The position numbers and the translations under genes are program-made. Source: Mycobacterium basiliense (GTDB lineage: Bacteria; Actinomycetota; Actinomycetes; Mycobacteriales; Mycobacteriaceae). From it: DNA of 64,000 nucleotides. Positions 1 to 9,512 of the stretch are shown here, one piece after another (within the stretch, counting starts at the first letter, position 1; each line of letters begins with the position of its first letter). A model generated the notes under the pieces. The model was not told the DNA's origin. It saw nothing but the letters and a program-made list of their open reading frames with translations, and made no database searches. The stretch covers positions 2,542,001-2,606,000 of the forward strand of contig NZ_LR130759.1 of the NCBI RefSeq assembly GCF_900292015.1. The letters are read 5' to 3'.

Positions 1-46
1 CTTGATTGGTGACCTCTGGCACCGTGCCAGCCTACCCAGCGGTGCC

Positions 47-74
47 GCAAAACTGAAACGTGTTGCAGTTTTGC
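47..74. promoter_or_regulatory. KstR-type operator upstream of polA
   Basis: Nine-base arms GCAAAACTG (47-55) and CAGTTTTGC (66-74) form a perfect inverted repeat around a 10-nt centre. The core at 54-67, TGAAACGTGTTGCA, fits the published KstR consensus TnnAACnnGTTnnA exactly. KstR is the TetR-family repressor of cholesterol catabolism. I recall the gene divergent from polA in H37Rv (Rv1628c, a thiolase-like lipid gene) as a KstR target, so the box most likely controls the leftward gene just outside the window. It lies 66 nt from the chosen polA start, so an effect on polA cannot be excluded. Sequence match is direct; target assignment is inference. Confidence 0.75.
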
Positions 75-139
75 CCGAAGCTGTGGTGGGCCCGGTTCGG
101 GCGCACGGCCCGTCGCACCGGGTGCATAGAGTGTGTGCC

Positions 140-2854
140 GTGAGTGCCGTGACTACTGCCGCTAAGTCCAGCCAGGATCAAGCCCAGCCGACACTGATGT
201 TGCTGGACGGCAATTCGCTGGCGTTCCGTGCGTTCTACGCACTGCCTGCGGAGAACTTCAAGACCCGCGGCGGGTTGACCACCAACGCCGTTTACGGGTT
301 CACCGCGATGCTGATCAACCTGCTACGCGACGAAGCACCATCGCATATCGCCGCGGCGTTCGATGTATCCAGAAAGACTTTCCGCGCGGAGCGCTACCCG
401 GACTACAAGGCCAACCGGTCAGCGACGCCCGACGAATTTCACGGACAGATCGACATCACCAAGGAAGTCCTAGGCGCGCTGGGCATCACGGTGCTCGCTG
501 AACCGGGGTTCGAGGCCGACGACATCATCGCGACGTTGGCCACCCAGGCCGAACGCGAGGGCTATCGGGTGCTGGTCATTACCGGCGACCGGGACTCATT
601 GCAGCTGGTCAGCGATGACGTGACCGTGTTGTACCCGCGCAAGGGGGTCAGTGAACTCACCCGCTTCACCCCCGAGGCTGTCGTCGAGAAATACGGGCTC
701 ACGCCGAGTCAGTATCCGGATTTCGCCGCGCTGCGCGGTGACCCCAGCGACAACTTGCCCGGCATTCCGGGGGTGGGCGAGAAAACAGCGTCGAAGTGGA
801 TCATCGAGTACGGATCGCTGAAGTCGCTGGTCGACAACATCGACTCGGTGCGCGGCAAGGTTGGCGACGCGTTGCGGGCGCACGTGGCCAATGTCGTCCT
901 CAATCGTGACCTCACCGAGCTGGTGCGCGACGTCCCACTGGCACAAACGCCGGACGCGCTGCGGCTGCAGCCCTGGGACCGCGACCACATCCACCGGCTC
1001 TTCGACGACCTGGAGTTCCGGGTGTTGCGCGACCGGCTGTTCGACACGTTGGCGGCCGTAGAACCCGAGGTTGACCAGGGGTTCGACGTTCGCGGCGGGG
1101 CACTGGAGTCCGGCTCGGTGGCGCAGTGGCTCGCCGAGCACGCCAGCGACGGGCGCCGCTCCGGCCTTACGGTCATGGGCACTCATCAGCCCTACGGTGG
1201 GGATGCGACTGCCGTGGCTATTGCGGCCGCTGACGGGGAGGGCGGCTACGTCGATACCAGCACGGTGACTCCCGAGGACGACGCAGCGTTGGCGGATTGG
1301 TTGGCCGACCCGGCGAAACCCAAAGCCCTGCATGAGGCGAAGCTGGCTATGCACGACCTGGGGGGGCGGGGTTGGACGCTTGCGGGCGTGGCCTCCGATA
1401 CGGCGCTGGCGGCCTACCTGGTCCGGCCGGGTCAGCGCAGCTTTACCCTCGACGATCTTTCGCTGCGCTACCTGCGACGCGAGCTGCGGGCGGAAACGCC
1501 TGAACAACAACAGCTTTCACTTCTTGACGACGATACTGACGTGCAGGCAATCCAAACACTGATCCTGCGGGCCCGGGCGGTTACTGACCTGGCCGACGCG
1601 CTGGACGCCGAGCTGGTCCGCATCGCCTCCACCGCCTTGCTAGGTGAGATGGAATTGCCGGTTCAGCGGGTACTAGCAGGCATGGAAGCCGCCGGTATCG
1701 CTGTCGACTTACGGCTGCTGACGGAGCTGCAAAGCCAGTTCGGCGACCAGATTCGCGACGCGGCCGAGGCCGCGTATGCCGTAATCGGCAAGCAGATCAA
1801 TTTGGGATCACCCAAACAGCTGCAGGTGGTGTTGTTCGACGAGCTTGGGATGCCGAAGACCAAGCGGACGAAGACCGGCTACACCACCGACGCCGACGCG
1901 CTGCAGTCGTTGTTCGACAAGACCGGACACCCGTTTCTTCAGCATCTGCTGGCCCACCGCGACGTCACCCGGTTGAAAGTCACCGTTGACGGCTTGCTGA
2001 ACTCGGTGGCCGGCGACGGGCGAATCCACACCACGTTCAACCAGACGATCGCGGCCACCGGCCGGCTTTCCTCGACCGAACCCAACCTGCAGAACATTCC
2101 GATCCGCACCGACGCCGGTCGCCAGATTCGCGACGCGTTCGTCGTGGGGGACGGATACACCGAGTTGATGACCGCCGACTACAGCCAGATCGAGATGCGG
2201 ATCATGGCGCACTTGTCGCAAGACGAGGGTCTGATCGAAGCGTTCAATACCGGCGAGGACCTGCACTCGTTTGTGGCGTCGCGCGCATTCAATGTGCCGA
2301 TCGACGAGGTCACCGGTGAATTGCGGCGACGCGTTAAGGCGATGTCGTATGGGCTGGCCTATGGTCTGAGCGCCTACGGGCTGGCCGCTCAGCTCAAGAT
2401 CTCCACCGAGGAGGCCAAGGTCCAGATGGACCAATACTTCGCCCGATTCGGCGGGGTGCGCGACTACCTGAATTCCGTCGTGGAGCAGGCCCGCAAGGAC
2501 GGCTACACCTCGACCGTCCTGGGCCGCCGGCGATACCTGCCAGAGCTAGACAGCAGCAATCGCCAGGTGCGGGAGGCGGCCGAGCGCGCGGCACTGAACG
2601 CCCCGATCCAGGGCAGCGCGGCCGACATCATCAAGGTAGCGATGCTCGAAGTCGACAAGGCGCTAAAGGCATCTGGGTTGAAATCCCGGATGCTGTTACA
2701 GGTCCACGACGAACTGTTGTTTGAAATCGCGGCCGGCGAACGGGAGCAGGTCGAGGCCTTAGTGCGCGACAAGATGGGTGGCGCCTACCCGCTGGACGTC
2801 CCGCTGGACGTATCGGTTGGCTACGGCCGCAGCTGGGACTCGGCGGCACACTGA
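140..2854 (+). CDS. polA: DNA polymerase I
   Basis: Family A DNA polymerase that fills excision-repair gaps and removes Okazaki primers. The N-terminal 5' nuclease domain (about residues 15-300) starts at LMLLDGNSLAFRAFYALP. A degenerate 3'-5' exonuclease-like region follows (about 320-510), then the polymerase domain. Polymerase motif A is DYSQIEMR, with its Asp near residue 680; the O-helix carries RRRVKAMSYGLAYG; motif C is VHDELL near 857. The frame stays open to the window edge, but the GTG at 140 gives 904 residues, the length I recall for M. tuberculosis PolA, and leaves an intergenic segment holding the KstR-type box. A GTG at 149 is the alternative. As in other mycobacterial PolA, proofreading residues appear to be missing. 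Confidence 0.95.
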   Translation: MSAVTTAAKSSQDQAQPTLMLLDGNSLAFRAFYALPAENFKTRGGLTTNAVYGFTAMLINLLRDEAPSHIAAAFDVSRKTFRAERYPDYKANRSATPDEFHGQIDITKEVLGALGITVLAEPGFEADDIIATLATQAEREGYRVLVITGDRDSLQLVSDDVTVLYPRKGVSELTRFTPEAVVEKYGLTPSQYPDFAALRGDPSDNLPGIPGVGEKTASKWIIEYGSLKSLVDNIDSVRGKVGDALRAHVANVVLNRDLTELVRDVPLAQTPDALRLQPWDRDHIHRLFDDLEFRVLRDRLFDTLAAVEPEVDQGFDVRGGALESGSVAQWLAEHASDGRRSGLTVMGTHQPYGGDATAVAIAAADGEGGYVDTSTVTPEDDAALADWLADPAKPKALHEAKLAMHDLGGRGWTLAGVASDTALAAYLVRPGQRSFTLDDLSLRYLRRELRAETPEQQQLSLLDDDTDVQAIQTLILRARAVTDLADALDAELVRIASTALLGEMELPVQRVLAGMEAAGIAVDLRLLTELQSQFGDQIRDAAEAAYAVIGKQINLGSPKQLQVVLFDELGMPKTKRTKTGYTTDADALQSLFDKTGHPFLQHLLAHRDVTRLKVTVDGLLNSVAGDGRIHTTFNQTIAATGRLSSTEPNLQNIPIRTDAGRQIRDAFVVGDGYTELMTADYSQIEMRIMAHLSQDEGLIEAFNTGEDLHSFVASRAFNVPIDEVTGELRRRVKAMSYGLAYGLSAYGLAAQLKISTEEAKVQMDQYFARFGGVRDYLNSVVEQARKDGYTSTVLGRRRYLPELDSSNRQVREAAERAALNAPIQGSAADIIKVAMLEVDKALKASGLKSRMLLQVHDELLFEIAAGEREQVEALVRDKMGGAYPLDVPLDVSVGYGRSWDSAAH

Positions 2855-2966
2855 GAGCACGGGCCGGCGGTCTTGTCGCGAGGCGCCTTCGATCGTGATG
2901 TCCTAGTCTTGCCCGAGGAATTCGACGACTGTAGGCAGCCGAGTAGTGCAGCGAATAAGGAGAGAG

Positions 2967-3413
2967 ATGACCGCAGGCTGGATTATCCCATTCATTATCC
3001 TAGGCGGCGCACTTCAGACATGCGGGGCGGCAATGAATGGTCAACTTTACAAACATATGATCAACCCATGGCTGGCCTCGGCGATATCATTTGCGCTGAT
3101 TACGTTGTTCTTCATCGGCGCCTTCCTGATCATGCCGAATCCGTTGCCGACCACTAAAGACATCGCCACAATGCCCTGGTGGGCCGTTGTTGGTGGCCTC
3201 GTTGGTGCCGTTCAGGTATACGCCGGTCTGACATTGGTGAACAGGGTTGGCGCGGGAACGTTTATCGGGTTCACGGTGACGGCGGCCCTCATAATGTCGT
3301 TGCTGATTGATCATTTCGGTTGGCTTCGTGTCGATGCGCACCCGATTACCGTATGGCGGGCTCTCGGCGGTGCATTCCTGGTTCTCGGAGTGGTATTAGT
3401 TGCCAAATTCTGA
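2967..3413 (+). CDS. YdcZ/DUF606-type DMT membrane transporter
   Basis: Encodes 148 residues, almost all in four or five hydrophobic segments, beginning MTAGWIIPFIILGGALQ. The early ALQ...NGQL motif, small size and regular Gly/Ala-rich helices fit the DUF606 (YdcZ) branch of the drug/metabolite transporter superfamily; members act as small-molecule exporters, often as dimers or paired genes. ATG 2967 is chosen because AAGGAGAG lies a few bases upstream; an ATG at 2946 has no such site. It stands alone between polA and rpsA, where I recall no gene in H37Rv, so it is either a clade-specific insertion or lost in M. tuberculosis. Substrate unknown. Confidence 0.8.
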   Translation: MTAGWIIPFIILGGALQTCGAAMNGQLYKHMINPWLASAISFALITLFFIGAFLIMPNPLPTTKDIATMPWWAVVGGLVGAVQVYAGLTLVNRVGAGTFIGFTVTAALIMSLLIDHFGWLRVDAHPITVWRALGGAFLVLGVVLVAKF

Positions 3414-3663
3414 TCACTGAATTCGCAGAATTCATTGCAAGTATTGTTGCGGCCGAGGGGGCCGAGCGGGGCGGTGAACGTTGGGTGAATTCGCGGAAAA
3501 ACTATCGGTGGTTGATGGCCGTCGGGCGCCGGTGATCGGGGTGATCCGGCGACCGCACCCGTGTGCTGGCCCGCGCCTGCCCGGGTCCCCAGGTGGACTC
3601 CACCAGGACCCGTCCGTCGGCGGGAACACCCCGGCGTCTACACTCGGTCACCGACAACCGAGT

Positions 3664-3699
3664 TTGTCCAGCATGTCCACTGTCGAGTAGCCTCGACAG
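3664..3699 (+). promoter_or_regulatory. Likely rpsA promoter with an 8-bp palindrome over the -10
   Basis: TTGTCC (3664-3669), an 18-nt spacer and TAGCCT (3688-3693, TAnnnT) form a plausible SigA-type promoter 88 bp before rpsA. CTGTCGAG (3680-3687) and CTCGACAG (3692-3699) are a perfect inverted repeat with a 4-nt centre lying on the -10, a position suited to an operator. The rest of the 368-nt gap (3414-3781) has no convincing gene. It holds a second inverted repeat, TGAATTC/GAATTCA at 3418-3434, whose left half TGAATTCGC recurs at 3485-3493. Confidence 0.4.
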
Positions 3700-3781
3700 A
3701 TGCCCGTCGGTGCTTGATGGCGGGTCGCAACCAATACCAACTGTCCCTACGACCTAACCCTGTCCGGAGCAACCCAACAAT

Positions 3782-5224
3782 ATGCCGAGTCCCGCCGTCA
3801 CCTCGCCGCAAGTAGCCGTCAACGACATTGGCTCTGCCGAGGACTTTCTCGCAGCAATAGACAAAACGATCAAGTACTTCAACGATGGCGACATCGTCGA
3901 AGGCACGATCGTCAAAGTGGACCGGGACGAGGTGCTCCTCGATATCGGCTACAAGACCGAAGGGGTCATCCCCGCCCGAGAACTCTCCATCAAGCACGAC
4001 GTCGACCCCAATGAGGTCGTTTCCGTCGGCGATGAGGTTGAGGCCCTGGTTCTCACCAAGGAGGACAAAGAGGGCCGCCTGATCCTCTCCAAGAAGCGCG
4101 CCCAGTACGAGCGCGCCTGGGGCACCATCGAGGCGCTCAAGGAGAAGGATGAGGCCGTTAAGGGCACCGTCATCGAGGTGGTCAAGGGTGGTCTGATCCT
4201 CGACATCGGGCTGCGCGGCTTCCTGCCCGCCTCGCTGGTCGAGATGCGGCGAGTCCGCGACCTGCAGCCCTACATCGGCAAGGAGATCGAAGCCAAGATC
4301 ATCGAGCTGGACAAGAACCGCAACAATGTGGTGCTGAGCCGCCGCGCCTGGCTGGAGCAGACCCAGTCCGAGGTGCGCAGCGAATTCCTCAACCAGCTGC
4401 AGAAGGGCACCATCCGCAAGGGTGTGGTCTCCTCGATCGTCAACTTCGGCGCGTTCGTCGACCTAGGCGGTGTGGACGGTCTGGTGCATGTTTCGGAGCT
4501 GTCCTGGAAGCACATTGACCATCCGTCCGAGGTGGTCCAGGTTGGTGACGAGGTCACCGTCGAGGTTCTCGATGTCGACATGGACCGTGAGCGGGTTTCG
4601 CTGTCGCTGAAGGCAACGCAGGAAGACCCCTGGCGGCACTTCGCCCGCACCCATGCGATTGGCCAAATCGTGCCGGGCAAGGTCACCAAGCTGGTGCCGT
4701 TTGGCGCGTTCGTTCGCGTCGAGGAGGGCATCGAGGGCCTGGTGCACATCTCCGAGCTGGCCGAGCGTCACGTCGAGGTGCCCGACCAGGTGGTGGGTGT
4801 CGGCGACGACGCGATGGTCAAGGTGATCGACATCGACCTGGAACGGCGCCGCATCTCGTTGTCGCTCAAGCAGGCCAACGAGGACTACACCGAGGAGTTC
4901 GACCCGGCGAAGTACGGCATGGCTGACAGCTATGACGAGCAGGGCAACTACATCTTCCCCGAGGGCTTCGACCCCGACACCAACGAGTGGATGGAAGGTT
5001 TCGACACTCAGCGGGCCGAGTGGGAAGCGCGCTATGCCGAAGCCGAGCGTCGGCACAAGATGCACACCACGCAGATGGAGAAGTTCGCCGCGGCCGAGGC
5101 AGACGGGCACGGCGGTTCGGAGTCGGTGAGCAGCGGTGCGCCGCAGGAGAAGGCCGCGGGCGGGTCGCTGGCCAGCGACGCCCAATTGGCCGCGCTACGG
5201 GAAAAGCTCGCCGGCAACGCTTAG
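3782..5224 (+). CDS. rpsA: 30S ribosomal protein S1
   Basis: Binds mRNA on the 30S subunit and takes part in translation initiation and, in mycobacteria, trans-translation. Its 480 residues contain four S1 OB-fold repeats (roughly 35-105, 120-190, 205-275 and 290-362). Repeats 3 and 4 show the typical VNFGAFVDLGGVDGLVHVSE and VPFGAFVRVEEGIEGLVHIS cores. An acidic, low-complexity tail follows from about residue 365; in M. tuberculosis the C-terminal region has been proposed as a pyrazinoic-acid target. The protein is nearly identical to M. tuberculosis RpsA except in this tail. The ATG follows a 368-nt untranslated or promoter region. Confidence 0.98.
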   Translation: MPSPAVTSPQVAVNDIGSAEDFLAAIDKTIKYFNDGDIVEGTIVKVDRDEVLLDIGYKTEGVIPARELSIKHDVDPNEVVSVGDEVEALVLTKEDKEGRLILSKKRAQYERAWGTIEALKEKDEAVKGTVIEVVKGGLILDIGLRGFLPASLVEMRRVRDLQPYIGKEIEAKIIELDKNRNNVVLSRRAWLEQTQSEVRSEFLNQLQKGTIRKGVVSSIVNFGAFVDLGGVDGLVHVSELSWKHIDHPSEVVQVGDEVTVEVLDVDMDRERVSLSLKATQEDPWRHFARTHAIGQIVPGKVTKLVPFGAFVRVEEGIEGLVHISELAERHVEVPDQVVGVGDDAMVKVIDIDLERRRISLSLKQANEDYTEEFDPAKYGMADSYDEQGNYIFPEGFDPDTNEWMEGFDTQRAEWEARYAEAERRHKMHTTQMEKFAAAEADGHGGSESVSSGAPQEKAAGGSLASDAQLAALREKLAGNA

Positions 5225-5248
5225 TTTCTCCGGGGCGCTGTTCAGGCA

Positions 5249-6490
5249 ATGCTGCGAATCGGGCTGACCGGCGGTATCGGCGCTGGGAAGTCGGCGCTGT
5301 CGACAACTTTCGCCGAATGTGGCGGGGTTGTCGTCGATGGCGATGTGCTGGCCCGTGAGGTAGTCGAGCCCGGTACCGAGGGTTTGGCGTCCCTGGTTGG
5401 TGCCTTTGGCGCTGACATCTTGGGACCGGACGGGGCGCTGGATCGGCCGGCGTTGGCAGCCAAGGCGTTTCGGAACGACCAGGCAAGAGGCGTGCTGAAC
5501 GGGATCGTTCATCCGTTGGTGGCGCGTCGACGTTCGGAGATTCTCGCGGCGGTCCCAGACGACGCTGTTATCGTCGAGGACATTCCGTTGCTGGTGGAAT
5601 CGGGGTTGGCCCCGTTATTCCCGTTGGTGGTGGTGGTGCACGCCGATGTCGAGGTCCGTGTACGACGGCTAGTTGAGCAGCGGGGCATGCCGGAAGCCGA
5701 CGCCCGGGCCAGAATTGCCGCTCAGGCCACCGACGAGCAACGGCGGGCAGTTGCCGACGTTTGGCTGGACAATTCAAGCAGCCCAGAGGTTTTGGTCCAG
5801 CGGGCACGTGAGGTGTGGAATTGCCGGATTCTGCCGTTCGCACGCAACGTGAACGCGCGCGTGATCGCGCGGCCACCGGCGCGGCTGGTGCCGTCCGACC
5901 CGACGTGGCCGGACCAGGCGAAACGCATCATCGCCCGGTTGAAAACCGTGTGCGGTCACAGGGCGTTACGGGTTGACCACATCGGGTCGACCGCCGTGCC
6001 GCACTACCCCGATTTCCTGGCCAAGGACGTCATCGACATTCAGATCACCGTCGAATCACTAGAGGTAGCAGACGAACTCGTCGAGTCGCTGTTGTCCATC
6101 GGCTACCCGCGCCTCGACCAGATCACCATGGACCACGATAAGGCCGACGCGCGCAGCGTCATCGATCGTTATGACCACAGTGGCGGTCCTGCGCTGTGGC
6201 ACAAGAGGTTTCATGGATCAGCGGATCCTGGTCGGCCGACCAATGTGCACATCCGGGTGGATGGCTGGCCCAATCAGCAATTCGCCCTGCTCTTCGTCGA
6301 TTGGTTGACGGCCAACCCAGCTGTCCGCGCCGACTATCTCGCGGTCAAGCGTGAAGCCGAAAAGCACGCCGCGCTCGGTGACGGGGGCGTCGAGCGCTAT
6401 GTCGCAGTTAAGGAGCCCTGGTTTCTCGATGCCTATCGGCGGGCCTGGGATTGGGCAGATTCAATCGGATGGCGGCCCCGGCCCGTCTGA
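5249..6490 (+). CDS. coaE: Dephospho-CoA kinase fused to a GrpB/UPF0157 domain
   Basis: Catalyses the last step of coenzyme A synthesis, ATP-dependent phosphorylation of dephospho-CoA. The P-loop GLTGGIGAGKS is at residues 5-15. The kinase domain covers about residues 1-200 and includes VNGIVHPL-like and VVEDIPLLVESG segments. The second half (about 215-400) is a GrpB/UPF0157 nucleotidyltransferase-like domain marked by DHIGSTAVP and the KDVIDIQ stretch. This two-domain form is known in mycobacteria; M. tuberculosis CoaE is 407 residues against 413 here. The start is 24 nt after the rpsA stop, so the two are probably co-transcribed. The function of the extra domain in this fusion is uncertain. 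Confidence 0.95.
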   Translation: MLRIGLTGGIGAGKSALSTTFAECGGVVVDGDVLAREVVEPGTEGLASLVGAFGADILGPDGALDRPALAAKAFRNDQARGVLNGIVHPLVARRRSEILAAVPDDAVIVEDIPLLVESGLAPLFPLVVVVHADVEVRVRRLVEQRGMPEADARARIAAQATDEQRRAVADVWLDNSSSPEVLVQRAREVWNCRILPFARNVNARVIARPPARLVPSDPTWPDQAKRIIARLKTVCGHRALRVDHIGSTAVPHYPDFLAKDVIDIQITVESLEVADELVESLLSIGYPRLDQITMDHDKADARSVIDRYDHSGGPALWHKRFHGSADPGRPTNVHIRVDGWPNQQFALLFVDWLTANPAVRADYLAVKREAEKHAALGDGGVERYVAVKEPWFLDAYRRAWDWADSIGWRPRPV

Positions 6491-6661
6491 TATCGCGCGA
6501 CAGCGTGGGACGGCCGTGCCGGTCGCGTGGCCCGCGGGCCCGACGTGAACCCGAAGTAGCCCGAGCAGGTCCGGTGTTCTCACCACACTGCGGCTTGGCT
6601 GCCGGGCCTAACTGAGCGCCTTGTCCCGGTGGAGTTCGCTGAGGTCGGTTCCCCGGCCTGC

Positions 6662-7105
6662 TCAGCGAGGCCCGTGCCAGCTGATCGTCATGCCGTGGGC
6701 AGCCAGCCAACGTGGCAGGTCGTAGCCATTGCGGGCCAGGCCATCGACCGCGCTCAACGCTCGGCGTACCGCTTGCTCGGCGACATCCGAGGTCAGCAGG
6801 CCGTGTCGGACGGCGTCGAGCAGTTCGTCGACATCGGCCAGGTGCAGCCCATTGCCAGTGCGCACCTCGATGTCGAGGTAGTGATCTTCCGAACGCCACA
6901 CTGCTTGGCTCGGTAGGTATTCGCCGACATCGAGGTAGTAGTCGTGGTCTCGCTCATGGCCGGGGTTGAAGTGGAATATCGTGGCTCGCAGCCCCAAGGA
7001 CGGCAGTAGCCAGGACTCGAGGTAGTGAAACTGCCTCCGGCCGGGGGTGGGCCGGGCCATGTAGAGCCCCCACGGGTGCACCGTGTACTCATCGACGGCA
7101 CGCAC
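6662..7105 (-). CDS. DUF402-family conserved protein, 5' end in doubt
   Basis: Homologue of Rv1632c. The 147 readable residues contain the DUF402 core: [40 protein letters not shown] and [11 protein letters not shown]. The family includes nucleoside tri/diphosphate hydrolases, but I cannot assign a substrate. GTG at 7105 is the first in-frame ATG/GTG/TTG codon. Upstream, the same frame still reads family-like sequence ([20 protein letters not shown]) back to a TAG near 7180 without a normal start. A GTG at 7179, where the family start would be expected, is one base out of frame. Either a one-base deletion near the start has shortened the protein, or the sequence has an error here. It is divergent from uvrB. 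Confidence 0.8.
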   Translation of the reverse strand: MRAVDEYTVHPWGLYMARPTPGRRQFHYLESWLLPSLGLRATIFHFNPGHERDHDYYLDVGEYLPSQAVWRSEDHYLDIEVRTGNGLHLADVDELLDAVRHGLLTSDVAEQAVRRALSAVDGLARNGYDLPRWLAAHGMTISWHGPR

Positions 7106-7290
7106 AATGCCCTTCGGATCGGTGTTGGTGCCGGCGACCAGGTCGAACGTCTCGTGCTTGGGTGGATGGATGGCGTCACTCTACCGTCGTTCGGCGCGGG
7201 TGGCCGGGTAGCGGTCGGGACACGGTGCTAACCCACGCCGGGTGCATGCCCCGGCCGGGCCTGTCGGTGGCGGGTTCTACCCTGGTTGTC

Positions 7291-9471
7291 ATGGCCTTTG
7301 CCACCGAGCACCCCGCCGGAGATGTTCCGGTCGCCCATTCGGAATACCGCGCCGTTGATGACGTCGTGCGCTCCGGTGCCCGCTTCGAGGTGGTCAGCCC
7401 GCACGCTCCCGCCGGAGATCAGCCGACGGCGATCAACGAGCTAGAGCGGCGGATCCGGGCGGGTGAGCGCGACGTGGTGCTGCTGGGCGCAACCGGGACC
7501 GGTAAGTCGGCGACGACGGCGTGGCTGATCGAGCGTCTGCAGCGTCCCACGCTGGTCATGGCGCCGAACAAGACCCTGGCCGCGCAGTTGGCGAATGAAC
7601 TGCGAGAAATGTTGCCGCACAACGCGGTCGAGTACTTTGTGTCGTACTACGACTACTACCAGCCGGAGGCGTATATCGCGCAGACGGACACCTACATCGA
7701 GAAGGACAGCTCGATCAACGACGACGTGGAGCGGCTGCGGCACTCGGCCACGTCGGCCTTGCTTTCGCGGCGCGATGTGGTGGTGGTGGCTTCGGTGTCG
7801 TGCATTTATGGCCTGGGTACCCCCCAGTCCTATCTGGATCGCTCCGTCGAGTTGCGAGTCGGCACCGAGGTGCCGCGGGACGGACTGCTGCGACTTTTGG
7901 TCGACGTGCAGTACACCCGCAACGACCTTTCGTTCACCCGTGGCTCGTTTCGGGTCCGCGGGGACACCGTGGAGATCATTCCCTCCTACGAAGAGCTGGC
8001 GGTGCGTATCGAGTTCTTCGGCGACGAGATCGAAGCGCTGTATTACCTGCACCCGTTGACCGGGGAGGTCATTCGCCAGGTCGAGTCGCTGCGGATCTTC
8101 CCGGCCACCCACTATGTGGCCGGGCCGGAGCGGATGGCCCAGGCGATCTCCACGATCGAGGAGGAGCTTGCCGAGCGGCTCGCCGAACTCGAGAGGCAGG
8201 GCAAGTTGCTGGAGGCGCAGCGGTTGCGGATGCGCACCAACTACGACATCGAGATGATGCGCCAGGTGGGATTTTGCTCGGGGATCGAGAACTATTCTCG
8301 CCACATCGACGGACGGCCCGCTGGCTCAGCCCCTGCCACGCTGCTGGATTATTTTCCCGAGGACTTCTTGCTGGTCATCGACGAGTCTCACGTCACCGTC
8401 CCACAGATCGGCGGCATGTACGAAGGCGACATTTCACGGAAGCGCAACTTGGTGGAGTACGGGTTCCGGCTACCCTCGGCGGTGGACAACCGCCCGCTGC
8501 AATGGGAGGAGTTCGCCGACCGGATCGGGCAGACGGTATATCTGTCGGCAACCCCAGGGCCCTATGAACTCAGTCAGACCGGAGGCGAGTTCGTCGAGCA
8601 GGTGATTCGGCCTACCGGCCTGGTGGATCCCAAAGTCGTGGTCAAGCCGACCAAGGGGCAGATCGACGACCTGATCGGTGAGATCCGCAGGCGGGCCGAG
8701 GCCGACCAGCGGGTGCTGGTGACGACGCTGACCAAGAAGATGGCCGAAGACCTCACCGACTACCTGCTGGAACTGGGCATCCGGGTGCGCTATCTGCACT
8801 CCGAAGTCGACACATTGCGTCGGGTGGAGCTGCTGCGCCAGCTACGGCTCGGCGAGTACGACGTGCTGGTCGGCATCAATCTGCTCCGCGAGGGCCTGGA
8901 CCTGCCCGAGGTCTCGCTAGTGGCGATTCTCGACGCCGATAAGGAAGGGTTTTTGCGGTCCACCCGCAGCCTCATCCAGACCATCGGCCGCGCCGCTCGC
9001 AACGTGTCGGGGGAAGTACACATGTACGCCGACACCATCACCGACTCGATGAGGGAGGCCATCGACGAGACCGAACGGCGGCGGGCCAAGCAGATCGCCT
9101 ACAACGAGGCCAACGGGATCGACCCACAACCGCTGCGCAAAAAGATCGCCGACATCCTCGACCAGGTCTATCGCGAGGCCGCCGATACCGAAGCCGCCGA
9201 CGCCGTCCCGGTCGGCGGCTCGGCGCGCAATGCCTCCCGCGGCCGGAGAGCGCAGGGGGAGCCGGGTCGGGCGGTGAGCGCGGGCGTGTTCGAAGGCCGC
9301 GACACTTCGAGCATGCCGCGCGCGGAGCTGGCGGACCTGATCAAGGACCTCACCGCGCAGATGATGGCTGCGGCGCGGGAATTACAGTTCGAGCTGGCGG
9401 CCCGATTCCGTGACGAGATCGCCGATCTCAAGAAGGAACTGCGCGGGATGGATGCCGCCGGTCTGAAGTAA
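7291..9471 (+). CDS. uvrB: Excinuclease ABC subunit B
   Basis: DNA helicase-like core of nucleotide excision repair; it receives damaged DNA from UvrA and forms the pre-incision complex with UvrC. The 726-residue protein has the Walker A motif [11 protein letters not shown] at about residues 66-76, the beta-hairpin region with [11 protein letters not shown] at about 117-127, a DESH helicase motif near 363, and QTIGRAARN in motif VI. A C-terminal UVR motif for UvrA/UvrC contact lies within about residues 680-715. ATG 7291 matches the mycobacterial MAFATEH start; the open frame upstream is in the divergent promoter region. No mycobacterial LexA box (TCGAAC-N4-GTTCGA) is visible upstream. Confidence 0.98.
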   Translation: MAFATEHPAGDVPVAHSEYRAVDDVVRSGARFEVVSPHAPAGDQPTAINELERRIRAGERDVVLLGATGTGKSATTAWLIERLQRPTLVMAPNKTLAAQLANELREMLPHNAVEYFVSYYDYYQPEAYIAQTDTYIEKDSSINDDVERLRHSATSALLSRRDVVVVASVSCIYGLGTPQSYLDRSVELRVGTEVPRDGLLRLLVDVQYTRNDLSFTRGSFRVRGDTVEIIPSYEELAVRIEFFGDEIEALYYLHPLTGEVIRQVESLRIFPATHYVAGPERMAQAISTIEEELAERLAELERQGKLLEAQRLRMRTNYDIEMMRQVGFCSGIENYSRHIDGRPAGSAPATLLDYFPEDFLLVIDESHVTVPQIGGMYEGDISRKRNLVEYGFRLPSAVDNRPLQWEEFADRIGQTVYLSATPGPYELSQTGGEFVEQVIRPTGLVDPKVVVKPTKGQIDDLIGEIRRRAEADQRVLVTTLTKKMAEDLTDYLLELGIRVRYLHSEVDTLRRVELLRQLRLGEYDVLVGINLLREGLDLPEVSLVAILDADKEGFLRSTRSLIQTIGRAARNVSGEVHMYADTITDSMREAIDETERRRAKQIAYNEANGIDPQPLRKKIADILDQVYREAADTEAADAVPVGGSARNASRGRRAQGEPGRAVSAGVFEGRDTSSMPRAELADLIKDLTAQMMAAARELQFELAARFRDEIADLKKELRGMDAAGLK

Positions 9472-9512
9472 CCTGCCAACCACAACCACGAGTTCCCCCC
9501 TACGGTGTAGCT

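Noticed and set aside
596..1510. A 304-codon minus-strand frame inside polA
   Set aside because: Composition typical of the antisense of a GC-rich gene; polA homology on the plus strand is continuous.
3481..3690. Small plus-strand frame in the polA-rpsA gap
   Set aside because: No homology recognised, and it overlaps the likely rpsA promoter and palindrome.
7162..7290. Longer UvrB start
   Set aside because: The extra 43 codons overlap the divergent DUF402 gene region and are absent from known UvrB proteins.
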